A stretch of 64,000 bases of DNA from Prinsepia uniflora. Lineage: Eukaryota > Streptophyta > Magnoliopsida > Rosales > Rosaceae. The stretch is from the NCBI GenBank assembly GCA_032719365.1, contig CM064868.1, forward strand, positions 13,798,235-13,862,234. Direction: 5' to 3'. Below the pieces are notes generated by a model, which was not told the origin of the DNA, ran no database searches, and was given only the letters and a program-made list of their open reading frames with translations. This document shows positions 22,355 through 34,371 of the stretch, piece after piece; positions within the stretch are counted from its first letter, which is position 1, and each line of letters begins with the position of its first letter. The position numbers and the translations under genes were made by a program.

Positions 22355-23884
22355 TCTACAAAATGTCCATCTCCGACACTCCTGCAGGCAGTATCCCCGT
22401 GACCTCTCCAAGATCACACATCCCACTAGATGGTCGACGTCTGGAGGCTATCATCACATCATAGAGGATGGTCGTGTGGAAAACATATCTCAAATCATCT
22501 TAAAAAGGTTTACGCCCGAAATAGTTCATCAAGTCAGTTTCCACAAAACCATCATAAAAACAGTGTCTAGCAACACTCCATAAATCCAGGATACCTCAAA
22601 TCCTATCTAATCCATAACTGGGTCTAATGCCCTAAATATCTTTCATAAATCATAACTGGGTCACAGCCCGATATCATTTCCTCGCGTTTGCCTACACTCT
22701 AAGTCAAACTGTAAATCAATTGGGACTCAAACCTGAAAAAAATTTCCAAATCCGAAAACCATTTCATTATTCAAATCATTTTCCAAATCCTCTTTGACTA
22801 TCATCAAAGTCAAAGTCAACAACCAACTAGGGCTCATGCTCGAATACCAATTTCACGCATCTCCTCGAAATCATTCAAAATCAATAATCAATCCTTAGTT
22901 TTACGCATCTTCATGAAACCATAAAAATCACATAAGACACATGCACTTAGAATACTCGGCCTAAGCCCAAATATCATGTGAAGATAGAAATCTTGAACTA
23001 CATGCAATATACCATTTTCTACGAAAATTCCCAACAAATCATATTTAAATCCTATGCAATCGATGCATCTCAAATAATGATCATAAAACATATACAAAAC
23101 AGTTATGCATGCATCATTTCATAAAACAAGGTCCACTCACAATCCCTTTGTACTGCGCGCTCCAAAATCTGCGCCATAAGCCATTTTGGGGCTAATCCAC
23201 AATCTCCAAGACGCCCGGACCTATTTAAATCATACCCAAAAATTACTATCAACATATACAAGTCCAAACTATAAACCCTCAAAACTCTCGGAACGGTTAA
23301 CATGTCCCGAACACGCTTCTCGAGGCTAAAAACCTCTAAATGACATATCAAACGATCTCTGATCTACTTGAAACCACTACCATTGGATTCAGAATGTCGA
23401 AATCGTTTAAACAAGACTAGTTTACCTCAAAATTTGTGTCCACAAGCCTACAAGCGCCGGTCAAACTTTCGGTCAACGCTGACGTTAGCAAAGTTACCGT
23501 TGACGTCATGGTCAACGCTGATGTCATCATGGTCAACACTAACGTCATGGTCAACATTGACATCATCATGGTCAACAATGACGTCATCATGGTCAAAGTT
23601 GATATAAATGCAATCGAAACTTCCGTGACCCGTAACTTTCTCATACAATGTCCGATTTCGACGTGTCGCCTATCTACGGACTTGTATCGTCTCGATCTAT
23701 GTAATGGTCCTTGGTCCACGTGCATTGGACCTCTTAGGTCTAAAGTCAACTTTTTACCCTTATACATGGGCAAAATCGCCATTTTACCCCGATCGTCCGA
23801 TAATCCTCGATTAGTCCTTAATTAATTCTCAATAATCCATAATTAACCTTAATTAATCTCATAAATTCAGGACGGGTCCTTACA
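22355..23884 (-). mobile_element. Solo LTR of copy B, right piece
   Basis: Continuation of 11384-12117 beyond the Tekay element. It matches 2087-3616 of copy A. It ends TTACA at 23884 and is followed by the TSD agaag (23885-23889). Confidence 0.9.
23459..23600 (-). promoter_or_regulatory. Array of W-box-like motifs in the solo LTR (copy B)
   Basis: Same array as 3191-3330. Here seven TTGACC cores are seen, because the site at 23470 reads GGTCAA where copy A has AGTCAA. TGACGTCA elements alternate with them. Confidence 0.5.
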
Positions 23885-24463
23885 AGAAGGCCCTACATGC
23901 TTACTCATTGTAAAAAGACTCCATATGTTGTTTTCCAGCTACACATCCTCCACATACTTCAGGTTTGCTAGACATACTAGGGAGTCTAATCACCATTTCA
24001 TCGTTCTGCAAAATCTTAAGGCTTGCAAAGTTTAGATGCTCATCTTTTATGCCATAACTCTGCATTTTTATCCACGGTTGCCTTTCTTGTTATAGAAGTT
24101 ACACAATCAAGTCACAAAGAAAAACATCTATTCCCTGTCATTTTGACATTAACAATCTTATCATTCATGCCCTTGTTGTCGTAGATATCCACTGCCAATT
24201 CTCCAAACACTAATGCATATCCATGTTCAACTATTTGACCCACGCTTAGAAGATTTTCATCTATCCCTGGTACTAGGATCACATCCTTGATATGTTTGTC
24301 TCCCTTGCTAGTATGGAACACAAGAATTCCTTTCCGAGTTGCTTGAACTAGGTCACCAGTACCCATTTTCACTTTACCATTTAAATTCTTGTCAATATCA
24401 ACTAGTAAAGACTCATGCCCTATCATCTAATCATTGCAAGCACTGTCCACATACGAAAGTCCT
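23885..24463 (-). pseudogene. Copia pol remnant: protease and gag-pre-integrase part (copy B)
   Basis: Counterpart of 3617-4195, with the same in-frame stop after VDSACND (here TAA, TAG in copy A) and the same open stretch from MIGHESLLVDI. A handful of residues differ (for example DKNL for YRDL). Confidence 0.8.
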
Positions 24464-24647
24464 TATTTCTTGGGAGTAGAAGCTGAGTGACAAGAAAAAA
24501 TATATTCCTTTCTTCTTCTTCTTCAACCTGCTTAGTAGGTCAGACGGCAACACACGCTTGCCCCAAACCTTCAAGAAGTCATATTGACTCACATAGTTCT
24601 CTCCTGCATTGTCCTGAGCCTCCTAGGGAGAGAGACCAGAGCTTATC

Positions 24648-24820
24648 GACGCTGAAGATGAGCATTAGAACTTATTGCGCTTCAAGAAAGAAAGGATCAG
24701 AGAGTGGCGATTAAGAACTTGATGGGGGTAAAAGACACCGAGAAATTGGATAAGCAGGGGATCGAACTTGCGATGTTGGTGGTGCCTTATTTCAATTGTG
24801 TTGATTTACATATTATGTGA
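24648..24820 (+). other. Unidentified coding-like stretch (copy B)
   Basis: Copy of 4380-4552; one base change turns QRAAIK into QRVAIK. Not recognised. Confidence 0.25.
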
Positions 24821-25899
24821 ATTTATTTGTTTTCTACAATTATTTATAGAATTTTCTTTTAAAACATCTTGTATGTAAATATCAATATTGAACAAAACTA
24901 AACAAATTGGAGATCATTTAATTTTATCAATTAAATTTACAATTTATCAATCTTAACTGGTATCATAAAATTGTCGATTATTTAGTACATAATGATCAAC
25001 AAGCAGTCCTCTAATTTGACGCGTTCTTTGCATTGAAAATCTTTGCATGACGTCTTAACAAACTAACACTTCCAATTATTGTACTTGTATAAAAAAAAAA
25101 ATGCCAAATACTATTTTGTTCGTTAAGGAATGAACAATGTGAAGATCGAGTCATTAAAATAAAATGGATGCATGTTTTTTTTTTTTTTTACTTTTTTTTT
25201 TTTAACTAAACCCATGGCCCACCAAAACTAAACCATCTACTTCCTCTCGTTTTTTGGCAAGTCATCGGTAAATCAGTACCAAATATCACTTTGGACCATC
25301 GGCGAGGTACACTCGCACCGGCGATGTGCTCCTTGACCACCATAAACCTACCTCTCCCGGATTTTTGGCCGCCAAAGATCAGTCCAACACCAATAAATGG
25401 TGTCTTTAATGATGATTACACGAAATTGTAATCACCATGTGCCATAAGCAGGGATTAAAATAAAATAACGAATAATTTGAAAACTGCCATGACATTTTTT
25501 TAAGTATTAAACTTTTGTCCAGATTGAATAAGTCCACATCTACTCCCACGCATAATTATCTGTAGAGCGATACGCATAACAACAATACAAGTTTTCATCT
25601 ATCCTACTTTCTAATACCATTTTTTCGATTTATCTAATTATTATTATATATATATCATTATTGAAATCGCTCAACTCTTAAATTATCATTTTAATATCAT
25701 CCAAGCAAATGATCAACGAAATTTGAGATCATTAAGTTATTTATATGTATCAACTAAATAGACAGCTTGTCATTAGGGTCTTTATTGTCATTAAAACCGT
25801 TGATTCATTTGATACATACGAATAGCTAAATGACCTTCAATCTTATTTATTTATTACGAAAATAATCTTGAATTGGTGATTTAGAATGCAAAATTTCAG

Positions 25900-25949
<50 letters not shown>

Positions 25950-27530
25950 TACATAAAAAAAATTCTATAATTAAAAATGACAATATAAAGAGGTATTATC
26001 AGAATGAGACACAAATATTACTCTATAAGTACCCATTAATAACATGGGTACCTATTATCCAGTTTTATCTAAATGTACAAGAAGTAACCATGAGTGTTTA
26101 AGATTAAAAAAAAAAAAAAAAAAAACACCATGAGTGTTATGTAATTAGGCAGAAATTTAGGTGGGTAATTTTTTACTCATCATCTAATCGTATACTTATG
26201 GGGTACCCAATATCCATATTTAATTAAGTATCTGACAAAAAAAAATACCCATATGTTAAGTAAAAATTCGTATATTAATCTGCACGTACTCAAATTCGCT
26301 TCATCAAGAATGAATCTAACACATTTGACAATAACTTTGATGTTGTGGTTGTTGACGATGATCGATGACGGTAATACTTGACTTGCATAAACGTCTTCAC
26401 TATTTTTTTTTTTTAATCATATAAGATTTGAACTTGTATTTTGTAATTTTGAACAACTTATGATAAAAAATATATATATTATAATAAAAATAATGTAATA
26501 ATAATAATACTAAAATATATATTAGAATTAATTATATATTAATCCAATTTTACTAACCAACATTTAAAATAGTCCATTTATTGATAACTTATATTCTACG
26601 TCAGTATATAATTTGTATTACTTAAATATTATTTAGTTTTTCCGAGATTACCCTTAATTCTCCTTTTTCTCCTCAAAAAATTTATATTATATTAAATAAT
26701 ATATATTTTTCTAGATATGTTTTTAAAGTGTTTGAATTTCAGAAGGATGAAGTCTACCTGCCAGTGGAAAACATATAATTATATTAAAAAATAAATTACA
26801 TATTAGAATACGCACAAGAATAAAATACATAAAGAAAAGGTTTATGGAAGACTACATATGAATTAATTAGTTGCATGCAAATAGAAAACATAAAATTGTA
26901 TTTTAAAAAAAAAGTGAAAAGACATGAGATTACATACAAAATATAAAGTACCTAAATAAAAAGTTTATGGAATGAGTCCGCATATGAATTAGGTATAACA
27001 AAAAAAAAAAGAATTAGGTCGAAAAAAATCACATGTGAGTTAAATTGGTTGAGTCTATTTTAGAAGTAAAACAAATCTCATGGAAAGCAAAAGAGAATAT
27101 ATATATCTTCAAGATAGAGAAATTAACACACGATAGAAAAAAAAAATTAACACATAATGGAGATATATAAAAATCAAATAAAAAACCATAAATGAAAGCC
27201 AAAAATAAAAGAAATCGCAATTTACATAATTAAAAGAAATCGTAATTTACATAATGAAATTACACAACATAAAAACAACAAATTATTTCCCTAGATTTGA
27301 TATATAAACAAATATTTGAGGATAGATATAAATACATGGAAAAAGCCCCCAAGTTAAAGGAGATGGCATGTTGCAGGTAATCTGGTATATGCTTACACGT
27401 TTTTTAAAATTGAGAATTTTCTATTCGGATTATAAATTGACATTTTAAAAAAAATTAATAGGTTTTTTTAGATAAGTAGATAATAATTTATTTATTCCAA
27501 TAAAAAATGAAAATAGTTTTATTTATTTTT
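24821..27530. other. AT-rich non-coding DNA (copy B)
   Basis: Counterpart of 4553-7228. It has a longer (TA)n (about 25905-25940), a shorter poly-A (about 26106-26125) and several small indels. No gene seen. It runs on past the point where copy A enters the gap. Confidence 0.7.
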
Positions 27531-27945
27531 TATTGCTAGGGATCCAAGGGAGTAATTAAAGTTGATTGATTGCTAGCCTCAAAACACCAACTCTTCAAAA
27601 AAATTATTGCTAGGGATCAAAGGGAGTAATTAAAGCTTATTGATAATTAGGGCGTAATTACTCACTTGTAGAACCAAGTGTTGTATATTTGTTCTTCAAG
27701 GTAACTAGAACAGGTTAGTATATAATGAGCCCCTAAGAAGAGGGGTTTTTATCAATACCTTAATACTAGAGGGGAGTTTGGCGGAGGATAAAATGGATGA
27801 TTACTAGATCGATAAATCCGGAGTTCGGCATTTCTCAAAAGATTGAGTGATGAGATAAAAATTAATATAACAAGATAAAATATAAATAATGTGAAAGATG
27901 ATAAATAATGTGAAAGATGATAAATAATATGAATGAGAAAATAAT
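27531..27945. repeat. Unique stretch with two short direct-repeat sets
   Basis: ATTGCTAGGGATC(C/A)AAGGG...GTAATTAAAG occurs twice (about 27532-27562 and 27607-27637). Three near-identical units of ATAAATAATGTGAAAGATG lie at about 27883-27935. No gene seen. It leads into the truncated 5' end of the LINE. Confidence 0.5.
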
Positions 27946-28222
27946 TCATGATGGGCAGTAGTGGGGGCTTATATATTTTTTGGAAGTATGTGGAATCTGT
28001 GGTTTTGGCTAAGTACGGTGATTTCTTTATTGAAATGTTAATTCATGATAGGTCTCCGAGTAAGGTATGGAGACTATATGCTATGTATGCCAGTACTGAT
28101 GCTTTGATTAGAGAGAAGCAATGGGAGTGCTTGGAAGATTGTATAAAAGGTTTTGGGGAGCCTGGTCCGGTGCTAGGGGACTTCAATGATATTTTGAGCA
28201 TGGAGGAAAAGTTTGGGGGGAA

Positions 28223-28253
<31 letters not shown>

Positions 28254-30072
28254 CGTGGTTATATCCAGGAGCGAATAGATAGGGGCTTTGACATTGATCA
28301 GTGGATTCATTGGTATCCTAACACTCAGGTTGCACATGTGGTAGTTGAGGGATACAGACCATGCTATGCTTACCCTTGATACAACCCTTATGGTCAGGCG
28401 TAAGAGACGACAATTTATTTATGATCCGAGGTGGGGCTCTGATCAGGGCTGCATATAGGTGATTACCAAAGAGTGGGGGAAGTCAATTCTGATGGAAGTT
28501 ATGGCCTCTATTGAAGGTAGACTAAATGGGGTGTGGAGAGGGATCTTGACTTGGCGGAAGAAAGCTATTCCAAATCCCAAACTCCGCATTGCTGCACTCA
28601 GGGAGGAGTTACGGGATGCCCTTCAGCAGTCATCTTTTGAGGGGAGTCGAATCAAAACTTTAGAAACAGAATTGAAGCAAGCCCTTTTGGATGAGGAGGT
28701 TCACTGGAAGTTGAAGTCCATAAATCAGTGGTTGAATGAGGGTGATAAGAATTCAAAGTTCATTCATGCAAAAACCATAAAACGTCGACGATGGAATCGA
28801 CTTCTGGGTATCCATGATAAGCAGGGACTTTGGACAGTGGATTCTGAGGGGATTCGTGCAACTGCTGTAGATTATTTCCAGTCCATGTTCACGATGTCTC
28901 AACTCTCGGAGGCTACTACGGTTAGTGATTGTATTCTTCCTTGTATTTCTCCTAGTGAAAATACTAGTCTTATTTTCCAGGTTCAAGATGAGGAGATTAT
29001 ACAAGAAATGCTATCTCTACACCCTATGAAGTCCCCAGGTCCTGACGGTTTACAGCTGCTTTTTATCACAAGCATTGGGGAATAGTTGGGATGGATGTGA
29101 TTGCTTTTGTTAAAGATTATTTTGCCAAGGGCCAACTGAGAGGACACTACGATCACACAAATATTGCTCTGATCCCAAAGGTACCGAATCCTACTCATAT
29201 GACTCATTTGAGACCATTAGCTTTATGCAATGTCATCTATAAGATCATCTCTAAGATTATCACTAACCGTTTGAAGAAAGTGCTTAAATGAGTCATTAGC
29301 CCAATCCAGTCTATTTTTGTTGAGGGTAGACAAATCACTGATAATATTCTCGTGGTGCATGAAGTTTTACATACATTGAAAAAAAAAAAAGCGAGGGGTG
29401 GAGGGGAACACATGGTTTTGAAGCTTGACATGGCTAAGGCATATGATCGAGTTGAGTGGAGTTTTTTACAGAGGGTACTAGAAAGATTTGGTTTTGCGAA
29501 GGTTTTTATTCAGTAGATTATGGGTTGTGTCACGTTTTCCACCTATAGTAAAATGGTTAATGGAGAACCCTCTGGTTTTATCCGGCCTTCACGGGGCATA
29601 CGGCAAGGGGATCCTCTATCACCTTTCCACTTTGTGATGTGTGCTAAAGGCCTTATTGCTTTCATTCGTAAGTGTGAGGAGGAAAGTCTACTTAGGGGGA
29701 TCCGGCTTGTTCCCAATGGTATTCCTCTTACTCATCTCCTTTTTGTTGATGACTCGATGTTTATGTGCAAGGCCACTTGTAATGAGGCTTCTTGTGCAAT
29801 GACAATCGATCCTAAACACATATACTGCTGAGCTTGGCCAACTTGTTAATTTTGATAAAAGTATAGTCCTTTTCAGTGGCAATGTTGATATGCCTATTAG
29901 AGGGGATTTGTCTAATACTCTTACGATTCAGTGCAATGACGGATTTGGAAAGTATCTGGGGCTAATAGCAGATTTTGGGTCCTCAAAGAATAAGGACTTT
30001 GAAGAGACCAGAAAGCGTATTGAAGGTCATATTCGGGGATGGGCTAAGAGCTATCTATCACCTGGGGGTAAG
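27946..30072 (+). pseudogene. L1-type LINE ORF2, first part: endonuclease and reverse transcriptase
   Basis: A 5'-truncated non-LTR element. The endonuclease part reads SSGGLYIFWK, GPVLGDFNDIL, YIQERIDRGF and YPNTQVAHVVVEG, then after a frame change DHAMLTLDTT. A 31-base G run (28223-28253) replaces about 40 expected residues. RT follows in several frames: SINQWLNEGDKNSKFIHAKT, MKSPGPDGL, NIALIPKVPNP, LRPLALCNVIYKIISKI, LKLDMAKAYDRVEW, GIRQGDPLSPFHFV and LLFVDDSMFM (the catalytic pair is in VDD, 29745-29765 region). Stops and shifts occur at about 28455, 29082, 29291, 29516 and 29830. It breaks off in YLSPGGK at the LTR insertion (30073) and resumes at about 45335. Confidence 0.9.
28223..28253 (+). 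repeat. 31-base G homopolymer
   Basis: Preceded by GGGGGGAA. It sits within the LINE endonuclease where a coding segment is expected. It may be a real expansion or an assembly error. Confidence 0.9.
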
Positions 30073-31426
30073 TGTAACGACCCGTCCCGAATTATCAGGA
30101 TTAATTAAGAATTAATGATGGATTAGCGAGGCTAATCGAGGATTATCGGACGTTTGGGGCGAAATTATGATTTTTCCCCTAGACGAGGGCGAAAAGTTGA
30201 CTTTTGACCCGAGAGGTCCGATGGCCAAGGGCCAAGGGCCAAGGACCATTACGTAGATCGAGTCGATATGAGCTCGTAGACAGGCGGCACGTCGAAATCG
30301 GACGTTCGACAAAAAAGTTACGGTTCATGAAAGTTTCGTGGCATTATTGCACGAATTACGAGGCGAGTGCCAATTGTCATTAATGGGCCCCAAATATTTT
30401 ATCCCTGGCCCAATGGATGAGTGACAAGTGTCACTCATCCTTAGTTCACTCAAACACGTTCATGCATTTCACCCCTTGCTTGTCCATGTAAACCAAACCC
30501 ACACAACCCGATCTCACCCAATCCCCATCAAACCACCACCCCAATCCTTTCCCTCACCTGATTCAATCTAGGAAGTAGACAGAGAGTGGTTGTTGAGCTA
30601 AGGACGACGAGGAGGTGGCCGAGCCGCCGTGCATGGCGGAGGGAAGGTAAGAACTCGGTTTTGTATTTTGAATTCAAATTATTTATTAGGACTTTATGGA
30701 TGGTTTTGGGTGTTTGGATGAGGTTATTAGGTTTGTAGGAAGGTTTAGAGGAGGTTTTGGATGGCTGAGAGGGGCTGAACAACCCAGGGGGTAATCAGGA
30801 AAAATAGACCGTGAAGGGAGAATTGAATGGGTCGGTTTCGCATGGATTTTCTTAGTTTTCTTCGCACAAATAGGTTCCTAGGGACTAAATAGGAAGATTA
30901 GAACTGAAAGGGAAGAAAACGGTCGAAAAATGGAGGAATAGCCCTGGACTGGGTTGCAAAGCCGAACTAGACCAGCTGGTCGGCTTGAGGTTGAAGATGA
31001 CCCTGCTGACGCGTGAAGCCCACATGCAGGGCCTTTAAGCGGGGCATGGCGGTGCATGGGGAGGATTTTTGGGAAGGTTCCAACATGTGAAATCATCTAT
31101 TCAATGTAACGAACATTTTGGGACTGGTTTCGAGTCAATCGGATATCGTTTCGATATAGTTCGAGACGTCCGGAGGTTTAGGATCGAGTTTAAAAATTTC
31201 GAAAAAATTACGGGGCTTTAGTGAGGGGCTATTTAAGTATTTAGTAACAATCTAAAATTATTTGGACAGGTTCGGGAGCCCTGGTGATGGTTATTGGCCC
31301 GGGAAGAGCGTATGACACGAGTATCGAGGAGCGGCTTCGGACGGTCTGTGAGTGGACTTGTTTTATGAATTTGATGCATGATTAAATGTTTATAAATTTT
31401 ATAAATACATGTTTTGTGATGCCATG
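30073..31426 (+). mobile_element. LTR 'A', first piece
   Basis: Starts TGTAACGACCCGTCCCG, directly inside the LINE RT. It is homologous to the solo LTR at 56169-58853 (same opening, U3 module at about 30250-30320, palindrome at 30415). It is interrupted by solo LTR B at 31427. A TATA site was not clear. Confidence 0.85.
30415..30440. repeat. Conserved U3 palindrome, LTR A
   Basis: Perfect inverted repeat: arms GGATGAGTGACA and TGTCACTCATCC around AG. It lies 342 bp from the LTR start. Confidence 0.9.
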
Positions 31427-31481
31427 TGTCAGGACCCGACCTCAATCCCCCCCGGGATTAACGAGGAACGCCACTGATCCC

Positions 31482-31502
31482 GTCTGACACAGAGTGTCAG
31501 AC
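31482..31502. other. Hairpin near the LTR 3' end (LTR B)
   Basis: GTCTGACAC and GTGTCAGAC, a perfect 9-bp stem with a 3-base loop, about 55 bp from the LTR end. The same hairpin is at 61371-61391, and near-perfect at 58779-58799. Confidence 0.8.
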
Positions 31503-32389
31503 TAGGGAAAATTAAAACCTTTAGCCCGAAGGCTTCCAGAGTACGCCAGGATCTGGAGGAGGTATGTGCTATCTCGGTCTCTGCTACAATCCGTGCCGTA
31601 TTCAACCTGAAGGGTATTAAAAACAGAAAGACTGTGAGTGGACAAGAAGTAATAAGTTTCGTAAAACACATTTATAAAAGATCTTTATACCCTTCACTAA
31701 AAAGCATGCATGCATAGTAAAACCATTTATCCAATCACATATGTTTAAACAACCATAATCATACGGGCTCCTGCCCAAACCATTTACAGAAAACCATAAC
31801 ATAATAAACTTATGCGGGATCTCAGCCCAAATCCATTTATCATCATAAAACACAATTTCCCAAACCAATTGAAATCATGTTTATCCATTATATTTCATAT
31901 CACCGAACCTGTCACGGTATCTAGAGCTACGCACGTGCTAACCGGGGTCTCAAACCCAAGTCTCTCCAGGGTCCACCCAAGTTAATGTCCGTAGATCAAT
32001 GACCCTCCCTGGAGGTTACGAACTATGCCCTTCCTGAGAGTAAGGAACCCAACTGGGGGGCGACTCCACTCAGTCAGTGCTCCGTGACTACTCTGGGGTC
32101 CACTCAGGCCAACGACCCTCCCTGAAGGAGACAATCATATATAAAGGATGGCATATGAAAAACCTTTTGAAATCATTTTTTAAACCTTTCAAGGATTCAT
32201 GCCTGGCCCTCATAAGCCGTCATGAACCATAAAATCCCTTCAAGGGTTCATGCCGGTTCCCATAAACCGTCATGAACCATAAAACCTTTCATGGGTTCAC
32301 GCCGGTCCCCATAAACCGTCATGACCCATAAATCCATTTCTAGGGTTCATGCTGGTTCCCATAAACCGTCATGAACCATAAAAACCAGT

Positions 32390-32660
32390 TGTAACACATA
32401 GCTGGGCCTTAGGCCCGAATCCATATACAAACTGGACCTCAGGCCCGATTCGTAAACCAACTGGGCCTCCGGCCCGATGCCTCGTTAAATCAAATGGACC
32501 TCAAGTTTGTGAGTTCTTAGATCAAATAGGTCTCATACCTGATTCCATATTTCCAAATCCGAATTCAATTTAAGAACCAATTGGGCCTCTGGCCCGAGAA
32601 CGTCATTAAAAGGACTTCGAGTCCGACGGTTTCCAAACAAATGGGTCTCGAACCCAAGTT
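32390..32660 (-). repeat. Leader repeats in LTR B
   Basis: A run of degenerate units of about 30 bp, each centred on a small inverted repeat of the type GGGCCTNAGGCCC or GGGCCTCCGGCCC (plus strand: CTGGGCCTTAGGCCCGA, CTGGACCTCAGGCCCGA, CTGGGCCTCCGGCCCGA). It corresponds to 34500-34733 and 57700-57880. Confidence 0.75.
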
Positions 32661-33822
32661 TTCTTTATCAAATCTAAAACTATTTCATGAAATCATATCC
32701 AAAATCATAAGTACAGAAAATCAGTATAAAACCGGAAACCTCGATTTACGTGCAAGTACGTAAATCGCCTCGAAATGCGTGAAACCATATAAGTCACCAA
32801 TATCCAAATCACATCATAGAATCACATTCATAATCCATATAAAACATTTATGCATGCATTACATTTTAGAAATCAAGGTCCACTCACATACCGTCTTATG
32901 CTGCCGCCTCGATTTGCATGTCGTAAGCCTCACCGGGAAAATCGTCGTCACCGGGACTCCCGAACCTGTCCAAGAAGGTTACTAACTACTTAAATAACCT
33001 CCCACTAAAGCCCCGTAATTTTCCGAAATTTTTAACTATTTTAAATCTCGAACCTAAACCTTCCGATGCCCCGAACATTATCGAGACGATGTCCGATCGA
33101 CACGAAACCAGTCCCAAAATGTTCGCTACATCGAATAGAAGATTTTACATGTTGAAAACATCCCCAAATTATGGGCCACGTGCCCACACGCGCCCCAAGA
33201 ACCTCACGCGCATGAAGCCCACACGCGGGCACTATAGCATCATCTTCAACCTGCAGTGAACCGGGTTTTCCTGCACTGAACCGGTCTTGACCTGCGTGAC
33301 CAGTCCACTGGTTTTACTCCTCCATTTTGGTCCTATTCCCTTCCTAATTAATCCTACAATCTTCCTTACATCCATATGAATCTAAATATATGAATTAGAA
33401 CATCAAAAACCTATAAAAACCATCGAACCCGATTACCCCGTCTTCGGTCCAATATTCCAGTTTATCCCTCAAGCTTCCCCAGCCTCAAACCATTATCAAA
33501 GTCATCATATTACCTTCCTAATAACTCATTAAGCTCATTAAAATCGATTAAAACCATCCCTAATGATTAAACCAAAAGAAAATGGAAGATGAGACAAAAC
33601 TGATACCTATCGGGTTTCTTCCTCCTCCATGCCGCCGTGGACGGTGGTTCAGGCTTCCAGCAGCCTCCTTAGTCCTCATTCATCCCCTTTCTCAGCCTTA
33701 GGTGGAACCAAGTGGAAGGGAAAATGGTTTGGGGTTGTTCAGAGATGGAGGGATGTGAGATCGGGTTCTTGGGTTTGAAATGAAGAAAATGGTCGATGCA
33801 TGAATGTATAAAGGTGGCATGT

Positions 33823-33848
33823 GGATGGGTGACACTTGTCACTCATCC
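33823..33848. repeat. Conserved U3 palindrome, LTR B (one mismatch)
   Basis: Arms GGATGGGTGACA and TGTCACTCATCC. The one mismatch is a G in place of A in the first arm. Confidence 0.85.
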
Positions 33849-34371
33849 ATTGGGTAGGGATTAAATATCTGGGGCCCACTAGAATCCAAAGGTTAAGTTG
33901 TTTCGTAAAACGTGCAATGGTTCCCTTGAACTTTCATGAACCGTAAATTCGTCGTCGAACGTCTGAATTCTACGTGCCGCCTGTTTACGGATTCGTATCA
34001 TCCCGATCTACGTAACGGTCCTTGGCCCCCGGCCATCAGACCTCCCGGTCCAAAAGTTAACTATTTGCCCCTTTTAACCAAAATTACCAAATTGCCCTTA
34101 AACTTCCGAATGTCGCAACTTTTTCCTCGAATGTCGGAATTGAACATGCCACCTGTCTATGAACTCGTGATGTCACGAACTACGTCATGGTCATCGGTCA
34201 AAGTCCATTTGACCCCCAAAATGAAAATTCAATGTTTTACCCACGCCTAGGGGCAAAACGGTCATTTTGCATCGTTCGTCCGATTTCGGCCAACTAATCA
34301 TGGATTAACCTCACTAATCATGATTAGTCACTAATCTAATCCTGGAATTCGGGACAGGTCGTTACACCATG

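Larger units (their letters stand above)
31427..34366 (-). mobile_element. Solo LTR 'B', 2940 bp, TSD ccatg
   Basis: On the minus strand it starts TGTAACGACCTGTCCCG (34366) and ends GGTCGGGTCCTGACA (31427). The perfect duplication ccatg lies at 31422-31426 and 34367-34371. It contains two copies of the U3 module (about 33935-34030 and 34110-34200), the palindrome (33823-33848), leader repeats (about 32390-32660) and the tail hairpin (31482-31502). It has no internal region. Confidence 0.92.
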
